Assembly (NCBI RefSeq): GCF_016806125.1
Contig: NZ_CP047166.1
Coordinates: forward strand, 2,852,001 to 2,916,000
Direction of reading: 5' to 3'
Source of the DNA: Ponticoccus alexandrii
GTDB lineage: Bacteria; Pseudomonadota; Alphaproteobacteria; Rhodobacterales; Rhodobacteraceae
Length of the DNA: 64,000 bases
This document shows positions 32,524-40,392 of the stretch, piece by piece. Every line of letters starts with the position of its first letter. Within the stretch, counting starts at the first letter, position 1. The position numbers and the translations under genes were made by a program. The notes under the pieces are model-generated. The model had not been told where the DNA came from. It searched no databases and saw only the letters and a list, made by a program, of their open reading frames with translations.

Positions 32524-32549
32524 CCGCCGGGGCCGCTGGCCGCGCGGAC

Positions 32550-32569
32550 GGGCCGGGACGACCCGGCCC
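32550..32569 (+). other. Intergenic hairpin between blh and the transporter genes
   Basis: GGGCCGGG (32550-32557) and CCCGGCCC (32562-32569) form a perfect stem with loop ACGA. There is no T-run, so it is more likely an RNA-stabilising or attenuating structure within the operon than a full terminator. Confidence 0.5.
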
Positions 32570-32594
32570 CTGTCATCGAAAAGGAAAACACCTC

Positions 32595-33020
32595 ATGCCA
32601 ATGGACTGGATCTGGGGACTGATCGGCGGGGCGCTGATCGGAACGGGCGGCGCTGTCTACCTGCTGGGAAACGGCAGGATCATGGGCGCCTCGGGCATCA
32701 TCGGCGGGCTGGTTGACGGCTCTGGCCGGAACACCGCGGTCGAGCGGATCGTCTTCCTGGCGGGGGTGGTGCTGCTGCCGGTGCTGCTGACCCCGGTCTA
32801 TCGCAGCGTCGACACGCATCTCACCGAGAACGCGCTGGTCCTAGTGGCCGCCGGTCTGCTGGTGGGTCTGGGCACGCGACTTGCCAATGGCTGCACCTCT
32901 GGTCACGGCGTCTGTGGCATGTCCCGGCTGTCGCTGCGCGGCTTCGTCGCCACCCTGAGCTACATCCTTGCGGGCGGCCTTGCCGTCGTCCTCTTCCGTC
33001 ACGTGCTGGGAGCAATCTGA
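32595..33020 (+). CDS. YeeE/YedE family sulfur transporter half
   Basis: This 141-residue membrane protein has four to five hydrophobic segments and the family motifs GASGIIGGLVDG and NGCTSGHGVCGMSRLS. The cysteines in the latter are the ones used for thiosulfate or sulfane sulfur relay in YeeE. It is half the size of YeeE and pairs with the following gene, the known two-part PmpA/PmpB-like arrangement. AAAGGAAAA precedes the ATG. Probably it passes reduced sulfur across the inner membrane beside Blh. Confidence 0.85.
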   Translation: MPMDWIWGLIGGALIGTGGAVYLLGNGRIMGASGIIGGLVDGSGRNTAVERIVFLAGVVLLPVLLTPVYRSVDTHLTENALVLVAAGLLVGLGTRLANGCTSGHGVCGMSRLSLRGFVATLSYILAGGLAVVLFRHVLGAI

Positions 33021-33454
33021 TGCGTCTTCTGATCGCCCTTCTGGCCGGAAGCCTCTTTGGCGCCGGCCTGTTCATCTCTGGCATGACCGACACCGCGAAG
33101 GTGCAGGGCTGGCTCGACATCTTCGGCAACTGGGACCCGACGCTGGCCTTTGTCATGGGCGGCGCGATGATCCCCATGGCGCTGGCATGGCTGGTGCGCG
33201 CCCGCCGCGCCACGGCGCTGACCGGCGGACCGCTGCCGCCCCCGCCCTCGCGGCGGATCGACCGGCCTCTGATCCTTGGCTCGGTGCTTTTCGGCATCGG
33301 CTGGGGGCTCGCGGGGCTCTGCCCCGGCCCCGCGATTGCCTCGCTCAGCTACGGCGGAGCGGGACACTGGCTTTTCCTTGCGGCCATGCTGACCGGGATG
33401 GCCGTGGCGCCGCAGCTACGCTCCCGTCTGGACAGAGCCGTCGCGGCAGAATAA
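33020..33454 (+). CDS. YeeE/YedE-like sulfur transporter second half (DUF6691 type)
   Basis: This 144-residue membrane protein has the matching half-repeat: GAGLFISGMTDTAKVQGWLD and GLAGLCPGPAIASLSYGG, the latter with the conserved Cys-Pro. Its start overlaps the preceding stop (TGATG), so the two halves are co-translated. Together they should form one complete YeeE-like channel for sulfur compounds. Confidence 0.85.
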   Translation: MRLLIALLAGSLFGAGLFISGMTDTAKVQGWLDIFGNWDPTLAFVMGGAMIPMALAWLVRARRATALTGGPLPPPPSRRIDRPLILGSVLFGIGWGLAGLCPGPAIASLSYGGAGHWLFLAAMLTGMAVAPQLRSRLDRAVAAE

Positions 33455-33463
33455 ATCCGACTC

Positions 33464-33889
33464 ATGGAACCGCGCATCATCACCGACCGCTACCACGTCT
33501 CGCCGCAGATCTCGCCAGAGGATGCGGCGGCGATCAAACAGGCGGGTTACACCCTCGTCATCGACAACCGCCCCGACGGGGAGGTGCCGCCGGACTTTCA
33601 GGCCGACGCCATGCGCGTGGCGATGGAGGCAGCGGGCCTGCGCTTCGAAGTGCTGCCGCTGACCCATCAGACCATGCACGCGGACAATATCATGCGGCAG
33701 AGCGAGATGATCGAGAGCGCAGAGGGCAAGGTTCTGGCCTACTGCGCCTCGGGCACCCGCTCGACGGTGGTCTGGGCGCTTGGCAAGGCCTCGGATCTCG
33801 GCGCCGACGCGGTGCTGGAGACCGCGGCCCAGGCGGGTTACAATCTGGAGGGCCTGCGGCCCACCCTGCGCGCGCTGGCGGAACGCTAA
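33464..33889 (+). CDS. DUF442/TIGR01244 phosphatase- or rhodanese-like protein
   Basis: This 141-residue cytoplasmic protein has the cysteine loop YCASGTRSTVVW (C-x5-R), as in dual-specificity phosphatase and rhodanese-related folds. The family is often fused to, or found beside, Blh-type beta-lactamase-fold proteins. It is the last gene of the operon, nine bases after the transporter. A role in sulfane-sulfur transfer rather than phosphate removal is likely from context, but not shown. Confidence 0.82.
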   Translation: MEPRIITDRYHVSPQISPEDAAAIKQAGYTLVIDNRPDGEVPPDFQADAMRVAMEAAGLRFEVLPLTHQTMHADNIMRQSEMIESAEGKVLAYCASGTRSTVVWALGKASDLGADAVLETAAQAGYNLEGLRPTLRALAER

Positions 33890-34049
33890 GGCGCGCGGCT
33901 TCGGTTGCCCGCCCCTGCCAGGGCATCGTCGCCCCATCGCATTGACGGTGGCGATGCAAGCCATTGGATCACGGGTTTCGACGTTGGAAACGGAACCGGC
34001 GCCGCGCGACGTCGATGATGCGCGCCGGGTTGTTCCGGCGGAGCGATTG

Positions 34050-35258
34050 CTATCCGTCCCCGTCGAAGTGCACTGACTCTGCCGCGAAGTCGTCCGACAT
34101 GTCCACATCCGGCAGCGGTGTCAGGGGTTCGCCGCCCTCGAAAGAGGCCGCGTCCTCGCCAAGCGCATCGATGTCGAACTCTGCCGCCTCTGCGGCGAAA
34201 TCCATCGCCGGAAGCTCCGGAAGCGCCTCCGCCCCTGAGAAATCCCCGATGTCGAACTCCGGCTCCGGATTGGTGGCCGGCAGGTCCGGCAAGGCGTCCG
34301 GACCGCCGCTGTCAGGCGTTATCGCTTCGGCGACACCGATGCCCGCCGCCGTTCCTGCAAAGGCGGCGCCGGGCCCCGCCCCCTCGCCGATGACCGGCCA
34401 GGTCAGCCGCACCGCCCGCAGCCCGTTGACCTTGCCCAGACGGCCCCGCGCCACCAGATGTCCCGTGCCGGCCATAACTTCGACCCGGTCGAGCGCGTCG
34501 GGCGCCAGCGGCAGCAGATCGCCGGGCTTCAGGTCGCGTGCTTTATTCAGCGGCAGCCGGACACGCGTCAGCACCGCATTCAGTTTCGCGGGCACGCGGC
34601 TCAGCAATGCCTCATGCGGGCCCGGCAGATCGTCCGGGGGCGGCGCGTCGGCGCCGCGACGGGGCTTACGCTCTGGCAGGATCAGCTTCAGAAGGCCACG
34701 GCGGCGTCCCAGCGCAAGGTCGATGTCCACCGTGAAGACCCGGTAGGCGGCACCGTCCAGCAGCAGCGCCGCGGTGCGCGCATCTTCCACCATGGCGCCG
34801 AAGCGGTAACCCTGAAGCTGACCGTGCAGGGGATGGTCGGCAAGACTGTCGGCCAGCCGGTCAAGCGCGCCGTCCAGCAGCGGCGCCATCATCGCCGCGT
34901 CGGTCGCTGTCAGGTCCCGCTCTGCGACCAGCGGCATCTGCGTCACCTGCTGGATGGTCTGCACCTCGATCAGGCCGGTCATCACCTGCCGGTCGACCAG
35001 CACCAGCCCAAGGGCGCCGTCCGGCCCGTCCAGCAGCAGCAGCAGATCGCCCGGTGTCAGCGCCGCGACCACGCCATCCTGATCAAGCATCTCGACGGCG
35101 ACCGACTGGGTGACCAGCGCAAGGTCCCACAACACATCCGCGGTGCGCGACAGTGCCCGGCGCAAGGCCTTGGCCAGCGACATGCCGCGCGCCTCGAAGG
35201 CACGCTGCGCCGCTTGAGCCTTCTGGCCCAGGATATCGTCGCGTCCGCCGTCAGCCAT
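34050..35258 (-). CDS. FliM/FliN-like flagellar motor switch protein
   Basis: In this 402-residue protein, residues about 1-230 resemble the middle domain of FliM (LTPGDLLLLLDGPDGALGLV, QQVTQMPLVAERDLTATDAA). Residues about 235-300 form a SpoA/FliN C-domain (RVRLPLNKARDLKPGDLLPL, GHLVARGRLGKVNGLRAVRL). The last 100 residues are acidic, disordered and rich in Pro and Ala. The family sits in the cytoplasmic switch ring. No other flagellar genes are nearby, and it lies downstream of the symporter-kinase operon with a 112-base gap. Confidence 0.72.
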   Translation of the reverse strand: MADGGRDDILGQKAQAAQRAFEARGMSLAKALRRALSRTADVLWDLALVTQSVAVEMLDQDGVVAALTPGDLLLLLDGPDGALGLVLVDRQVMTGLIEVQTIQQVTQMPLVAERDLTATDAAMMAPLLDGALDRLADSLADHPLHGQLQGYRFGAMVEDARTAALLLDGAAYRVFTVDIDLALGRRRGLLKLILPERKPRRGADAPPPDDLPGPHEALLSRVPAKLNAVLTRVRLPLNKARDLKPGDLLPLAPDALDRVEVMAGTGHLVARGRLGKVNGLRAVRLTWPVIGEGAGPGAAFAGTAAGIGVAEAITPDSGGPDALPDLPATNPEPEFDIGDFSGAEALPELPAMDFAAEAAEFDIDALGEDAASFEGGEPLTPLPDVDMSDDFAAESVHFDGDG

Positions 35259-35370
35259 TCCTGTGGTCGCTTGTCACAATCCCTTCCTCCGCTCTCCGTT
35301 ATGCGCGGATTTGGTTACCAACCGCTTTAGCCGCGAGAGGAACCGGAAAAGACTGTCGCCGGAAAATCCG

Positions 35371-38046
35371 TCATTGGGCGGCAAGCGCCGGGGCGTAGGG
35401 CATGGTGACCCGGAAGGCCGCGCCGCCGCGGTCCGGCAGGTAGGCGATCTCACCACCCAGCCGCGTGACGATCTGGCGCGAAATCGCCAGCCCCAGCCCC
35501 GCGCCCCCGGCCTTCTGATCGCTCACCCGCGCGAATTTCTCGAAAATCACGTCCTGCGCTTCCAGCGAGACACCAGAGCCATTGTCGATGAAATCGACGC
35601 TCAGGCCCTCGGGGCTGCTGTGGACCGCGATCTGCAACACCGGCTCCGGCGCATCGCAATACTTGCGGGCATTGGTGATCAGGTTGATGAAGACCTGCGT
35701 CAGCCGCTCCACGTCCGTGGTCAGCCAGACCTGCTCTTGCCCGCGCTGGCGCTCGATACGCAAACCGGCGCTGCCTTCGGCAGAGGCGGCGGAAACGGCG
35801 CGGTCCAGTACCTCCTCCAGCCGCCGCTCGGCGAGGTTCAGGCTGACCTGCCCGTTCTCCAGAACCGACAGATCCAGCAGGTCGTCCAGAAGCCGCGTCA
35901 GGCGGATCGCCTCGTCATGGATCACCGTGGCATAGCGCGTCTTCTCGGTTTCGGTTAGGCCCTCGGTATCCCGCAGGATTTCCGAGAAGGCGCGGATCGA
36001 GGTCATCGGCGTGCGTAATTCGTGGCTGATCTGCGCGAGGAAACCGTCCTTCTGCACCGAGAGCCGTGTCAGCTTGTCGTTGGCCTTGCGCAGTTCCGCC
36101 GCCGTGCGGCTCAGTTCTGCCGACTGCGCTTCCAGCCGGGCCGAATATTCCATCATCTGCGCGGTTTCGTCGGCCACGGCCATCAGATCCTGCACCGACA
36201 CGACGCTGCCGCCGGCGATCTGCCCGATCATGGCATGGGCGGTCGCCGCGCCCACCGACCCCGCAAGCCTGCGCTCCAGCGACTCGAGGAAGTCGGGCGT
36301 GGGTTCCGGCAGTGCATCGCCCTGCCCCTGCCGCACCGCCTCGCGCCGGAACAGCGCGCGGGCCTCTGTCGCGCCAAGAATGCGCTGTGCCATGACCATC
36401 AGGTCCTCGGTCTGCGCGGTGCCCTGCAACCACGACCGCGTAGAGCCGCGCGCCTGGCTGATGTTCACGAACTGCGCCCCCTGAAGCCGCTCCAGCGGCG
36501 AGGGGAAGCTGGCCAGAGAGCCGCCGAAAAAGGCGACGGTGTTCAGCAGCAGGCTCCAGAACACCGCATGCAGCAGCGGGTCCATCCCGTCGAAGCCAAA
36601 CAGCGCCTCAGGCCGCAGCCAGACGATGCCGAGGGGGCCGTTCGACAGCCACGCTGCGGGCATGACGGTGCCGCTGCCGAAGCTGGGGATATACAGCGTA
36701 TACAGCCAGACCGAGAAGCCCACGGTCAGCCCCGCAAGCGCGCCCATGCGCGTGGCGCCGCGCCAGAAGATGCCGCCCAGCATGGCGGGCAGGACCTGCG
36801 CGACCCCGGTGAAGGAGACCAGCCCGATCACCGCCAGCGCCGAGCCGCCGCCCGACAGCGCGTAGTACAGGTAGCCCAACGCCAGAACGCCCGCGATCGA
36901 AAGGCGCCGCGACAGCAACACCACCTGCCGCACGTCGCCCGACACAGAGGCCGCGCCGCGCCGCACCCGCAGCCAGATCGGCATGACGATGTGGTTCGAG
37001 ACCATGGTCGACAGCGCAATGGCCGCGACGATGACCATGGAGGTCGCCGAGGAAAAGCCGCCCAGGAAGGACAGCACCGCCAGCCCGTTGTGGCCCTGGC
37101 TAAGCGGCAGGGTCAGCACGAAAAGGTCCGGGTTCGATCCGGCGGGCAGAACCTCCAGCCCCACCACCGCGATGGGAACGATGAAGAGGCTCATGAGCAT
37201 GAGGTAAAGCGGGAAGGCCCAGGAGGCCATGGCCAGCTGCGACTCGCTGTCCGATTCCACCACCAGCACCTGAAACATCCGCGGCAGGCAGAGGAAGGCC
37301 GCCGCCGACAGCATGGTGATCCCGACCCAGCGCCCGCTGTTGACCTGCCATTCGCCCAGCCGCGAGGCATCGATGCGGGCCAGCGTCTCCGACACCCCGC
37401 CCGAGATGCCCCAGACGACAAAGGCGCCGACCGCCAGCAGCGCCGCCAGCTTGACCACCGCCTCGACGGCGATGGCCATGACGACGCCATGATGGCGTTC
37501 GTTGGCATCCAGGTTGCGGGTGCCGAAGATCACGGTGAAGACCGCCAGCCCCGCCGCCACCCATAGCGCGGTCAGCTGTGGCCCCCCGCCCTCGTTCCCG
37601 CGCTGGAAAGCCTCGACCGACAGGGTGACGGACTGCAATTGCAGCGCGATATAGGGGGTGGTGCCGATCACCGCGAGAAGCGTCACGCCGACGCCCAGCA
37701 GGTTCGACTTGCCGTAGCGCGACGAGATCAGGTCCGCGACAGAGGTGATGCGCTGGCTGCGCCCGATGCGCACCAGCTTGCGCAGCCCCCACCACCAGCC
37801 GACCAGCACCAGCGAGGGGCCTAGGTAGATGGCAAGGTATTCGAAGCCGTCCCGCGCCGCCGAGCCGACGGCGCCGTAAAACGTCCATGCGGTGCAGTAG
37901 ATCGACAGCGACAGCGTGTAGACGATGGGCGCCTGAAGCCATGCGCCACGCCCCCGGCGCGCCGCCCGCTCTGCAAAAAAAGCCACCGCGAACAGCAAGG
38001 CCACATAGGCGATGGCGATGGCCGCAAGGGCGTTGAGCGTCGTCAC
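35371..38046 (-). CDS. Na+/solute symporter-histidine kinase hybrid (CbrA/CrbS-like)
   Basis: This 891-residue protein has an SLC5/PutP-type transporter of about 13 helices in residues 1-520, then a helical linker and a kinase. The kinase shows the H-box FLAQISHELRTPMTSIRAFS, N-box FINLITNARKY, G1 DNGSGV and G2 GGAGLGLAISR. Such hybrids (CbrA, CrbS) sense carbon compounds or acetate flux and phosphorylate a response regulator. GTG start, overlapping the preceding stop by GTGA. Third gene of an operon after a receiver protein and a small membrane protein. The nearby acs operon fits a CrbS-like sensing role by inference. Confidence 0.87.
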   Translation of the reverse strand: MTTLNALAAIAIAYVALLFAVAFFAERAARRGRGAWLQAPIVYTLSLSIYCTAWTFYGAVGSAARDGFEYLAIYLGPSLVLVGWWWGLRKLVRIGRSQRITSVADLISSRYGKSNLLGVGVTLLAVIGTTPYIALQLQSVTLSVEAFQRGNEGGGPQLTALWVAAGLAVFTVIFGTRNLDANERHHGVVMAIAVEAVVKLAALLAVGAFVVWGISGGVSETLARIDASRLGEWQVNSGRWVGITMLSAAAFLCLPRMFQVLVVESDSESQLAMASWAFPLYLMLMSLFIVPIAVVGLEVLPAGSNPDLFVLTLPLSQGHNGLAVLSFLGGFSSATSMVIVAAIALSTMVSNHIVMPIWLRVRRGAASVSGDVRQVVLLSRRLSIAGVLALGYLYYALSGGGSALAVIGLVSFTGVAQVLPAMLGGIFWRGATRMGALAGLTVGFSVWLYTLYIPSFGSGTVMPAAWLSNGPLGIVWLRPEALFGFDGMDPLLHAVFWSLLLNTVAFFGGSLASFPSPLERLQGAQFVNISQARGSTRSWLQGTAQTEDLMVMAQRILGATEARALFRREAVRQGQGDALPEPTPDFLESLERRLAGSVGAATAHAMIGQIAGGSVVSVQDLMAVADETAQMMEYSARLEAQSAELSRTAAELRKANDKLTRLSVQKDGFLAQISHELRTPMTSIRAFSEILRDTEGLTETEKTRYATVIHDEAIRLTRLLDDLLDLSVLENGQVSLNLAERRLEEVLDRAVSAASAEGSAGLRIERQRGQEQVWLTTDVERLTQVFINLITNARKYCDAPEPVLQIAVHSSPEGLSVDFIDNGSGVSLEAQDVIFEKFARVSDQKAGGAGLGLAISRQIVTRLGGEIAYLPDRGGAAFRVTMPYAPALAAQ

Positions 38047-38342
38047 GGGTCGCGCTCCGGGTCATCAGTCTCGGAATAGCCCGTGTCCGCCTGCCGCCCG
38101 ATGGCCCGGTTCAAGCCAAGCGCGGCAAGGGGCAATGCGATCCAGACCCCGAAGAGGTAGACCAGCGCCGTCGAGGCGGGCACCGGCTGTGCCCCGCCCA
38201 GCCACAACAGCGGCAGGAACCACAGGACGAGCCCCAGAACCGACAGCGCCCGGCCCGCGTCCATCAGCCGTCGCCGCCGGTAGGTATGCCGTTCCACAAA
38301 CAGCGGCGGGCGGCTGCCAGCCCCGCGGGGCGCGCCGGTCAT
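38043..38342 (-). CDS. Small membrane protein of the symporter-kinase operon
   Basis: This 99-residue protein has a basic N-terminus and two hydrophobic helices (ALSVLGLVLWFLPLLWLGG and ALVYLFGVWIALPLAALGL). It is coupled by four-base overlaps to both neighbours. Two-helix small subunits (DUF4212/MctS type) accompany SLC5 monocarboxylate symporters such as MctP; by size, topology and position this could be the counterpart here. I do not see a diagnostic motif. Confidence 0.68.
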   Translation of the reverse strand: MTGAPRGAGSRPPLFVERHTYRRRRLMDAGRALSVLGLVLWFLPLLWLGGAQPVPASTALVYLFGVWIALPLAALGLNRAIGRQADTGYSETDDPERDP

Positions 38343-38707
38343 GCGCCGGACAGGGTCCGGACGGCGTCCAGCACCTCGGCGTTCGAAAACGGCTTGGTCA
38401 TGAAGCGGCTGGCGCCCGCGCGCTCGGCCATCTCGCGGTCGCGGCTCTGGCCGCGCGCCGTCAGCATCAGCACCGGCAAGGCCGCCATGGCCGCATCCTC
38501 GCGCAGCTCGCGCAGGATGTCATAGCCCGACCGCCCCGGCAGCATGACGTCGAGGATCAGCACATCCGGCGCGCGGCGGCGCACCTCGTCGGCGGCATCC
38601 TCTCCGTTGGAATGCGTGTGCACATGCCAGCCGTCGCGGGACAGGATAAACTTTATGGCCTCGATGATGTTCGGTTCGTCCTCGATCAGCAGAACCTGTC
38701 CACCCAT
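38339..38707 (-). CDS. Single-domain response regulator
   Basis: This 122-residue CheY-like receiver has the acidic pair in LLIEDEPN, phosphoacceptor Asp in VLILDVMLPGRSG, Thr in LMLTARG and Lys in FMTKPFS. There is no output domain. The ATG at 38707 follows GGGGGAAA and gives the classic receiver start GGQVLLIEDE; a longer frame to 38845 is not credible. First gene of the operon, so it is the likely partner of the hybrid kinase encoded two genes on, acting by protein contact rather than DNA binding. Confidence 0.88.
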   Translation of the reverse strand: MGGQVLLIEDEPNIIEAIKFILSRDGWHVHTHSNGEDAADEVRRRAPDVLILDVMLPGRSGYDILRELREDAAMAALPVLMLTARGQSRDREMAERAGASRFMTKPFSNAEVLDAVRTLSGA

Positions 38708-38873
38708 GTGTTTCCCCCCGTGTCCCCGCATCGTCCCGGCCCGTCTGATGCGGGTTTCTCCTTGCAGGTCAGTCACCAAGTCTAAGCCCCTTCCTCCCAC
38801 GCTGTCAAAACGCCGATGGTCCCATGCTGCGTTTTTCCGTGCCACCCCCGCAATTTAATTATCCGGGCCGGGA

Positions 38874-40172
38874 TCAGCCGAAAATCGATGGCTCCCGGCG
38901 CGCGCCGCAGGCCTTGCGCGGACAGACGCGGCAGGTGACCCCGACCTCTTCCGCCGTGTCTGGCTCTTCTGCACGCGGCGACAGCGGCCGAACCAGCATG
39001 TGCGCCCGGTAGAGCGGGTCGGCATTGGCGCGCGGCGCGCCGACCGGCATGGCCAGCGCCTCGGCCCGAAACTCTGCCGCCCCCCGCCCCGCCGGCCTCA
39101 GGGCGCCGTCCAGCAGGACCATGGGCCGGTTAAGGGCCCGGTAGAGCGGCCATAGCGGACAGCCCGACCCGAAGCGCGGCATCGGGAAATCCGGCAAGGG
39201 CTTGCGATAGCTCAGCACCCCCGAGGCGTCGCAGATCGCCAGACCCACCGGCTCTGCCAGAACCTCTGCCGGCATCGCGGCAAGGCGCCGCATCACCCGG
39301 TCCACCGGCGCTGCCAGCACCTGCGAGAGCGCCATTGGGTCCGGCTCGTTCACCCGATCGAGCGCATCGCGCATCACCGCCAGCGGCAGCGCCGTGGCAT
39401 CCTCGGCATAGCCGTCCAGCCAGTCGCGGATCAGCGCGCGGGCAGACCGCGACAGCCGCCCGGCCAACCGCTCCAGCGCGCGCCCAACATCGGCACCGCC
39501 CTCCAGTTCCGGAACGTGATGGCCCGCCGCCTCGAGCGCGCTGTCCAGCTCTTCCTGCGGGGCGCCCGTTTCCGTCGCCTGCGCGTCGTCCGCTTCGAGA
39601 TAGGTCACCAGACCGCGCGAGGTTTCGGCCAGCCGCGCGCTATCCTCGTAGATGTTGCGATGGAAGCGCCCCTGCCACTCGGGGTCGATTTCTCCGGGCT
39701 CGGCAAGGATCGAGGCGGCGGACCGGATCGCCGTCACCGTCGACAGCATCTCGTGCAGCGACATGGCAAGCTGCGGGTCATGCGTCATGCGGTCGGTCAG
39801 GGTCTCGACGCTGCGCTCAAGTTGCGTGACGCGCAGCCGGCTGTCCGCAAGCAGCTGCGCCCAGCCCGGCAGGCGACCGGCGAATTCGTCGATGCGGTCC
39901 AGCTCTGCCCCCGACTGCGGCATGTCAGAGGCCGCCTCGCGCAGGGCTGCCACCAACGCCGCGCCCGCCCCCTCGGTCAGGGCCGAGGGCTCGACCTCGA
40001 GGATCTGCGCAATGTCCAGCAGCAGTTTTCCGCCGATTCTGCGACGGTTGTGCTCTATTAGGTTGAGGTATGAGGCAGATATTCCCGCTTCACGTGCAAG
40101 CTCCGCCTGCTTCATCCCGCGCAAAACGCGCCTTTCGCGGATCCGTGACCCCGTTAACGTATCTTTAGGGAT
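38874..40172 (-). CDS. ScfR/RamB-type XRE regulator of short-chain acyl metabolism
   Basis: This regulator of about 432 residues has an N-terminal XRE helix-turn-helix (LTGSRIRERR through SASYLNLIEHNRRRIGGKLL), a long helical middle and a DUF2083-like C-terminal domain ending in the cysteine cluster CRVCPRKACGAR. The family senses short-chain fatty acyl-CoAs and controls acetate or propionate genes. The only standard starts, such as TTG 40124, would cut off half of the HTH. A frame beginning PKDTLTGSRIRERR is preceded by ATC at 40172-40170, eight bases after GGAGG (40181-40185), so an AUC start is proposed. It is divergent from the HAAT importer-acs operon. Confidence 0.8.
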   Translation of the reverse strand: MPKDTLTGSRIRERRVLRGMKQAELAREAGISASYLNLIEHNRRRIGGKLLLDIAQILEVEPSALTEGAGAALVAALREAASDMPQSGAELDRIDEFAGRLPGWAQLLADSRLRVTQLERSVETLTDRMTHDPQLAMSLHEMLSTVTAIRSAASILAEPGEIDPEWQGRFHRNIYEDSARLAETSRGLVTYLEADDAQATETGAPQEELDSALEAAGHHVPELEGGADVGRALERLAGRLSRSARALIRDWLDGYAEDATALPLAVMRDALDRVNEPDPMALSQVLAAPVDRVMRRLAAMPAEVLAEPVGLAICDASGVLSYRKPLPDFPMPRFGSGCPLWPLYRALNRPMVLLDGALRPAGRGAAEFRAEALAMPVGAPRANADPLYRAHMLVRPLSPRAEEPDTAEEVGVTCRVCPRKACGARREPSIFG

Positions 40173-40312
40173 TGTCTTTCCCTCCGCATAATCAAGGGCT
40201 TTCTGCGCCGCAATATAAATTCATTTACAGTATTCTACGGAACACTTTTCAAGTATTCACAAAAAAACTTAGTAATGTAAACGACTTGTTGCGCGATTTT
40301 CTGCGCACCATG

Positions 40313-40332
40313 CATAGTGGCTTTGCACTATG
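40313..40332. promoter_or_regulatory. Dyad upstream of the HAAT operon
   Basis: CATAGTG (40313-40319) and CACTATG (40326-40332) form a perfect inverted repeat with spacer GCTTTG, extended by imperfect pairing of flanking TGC and GCA. It lies 60 bases before the substrate-binding gene in the region divergent to the ScfR-type regulator, along with AT-rich repeats (AGTATTC at two places, TTTACA/TGTAAA). It is a candidate operator or leader hairpin. Confidence 0.42.
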
Positions 40333-40392
40333 TGCATGCGTCCGGTGGGAAGAGGAGCCCGCCGACCGCTCTTCATGAAATGGGAGGATTTT

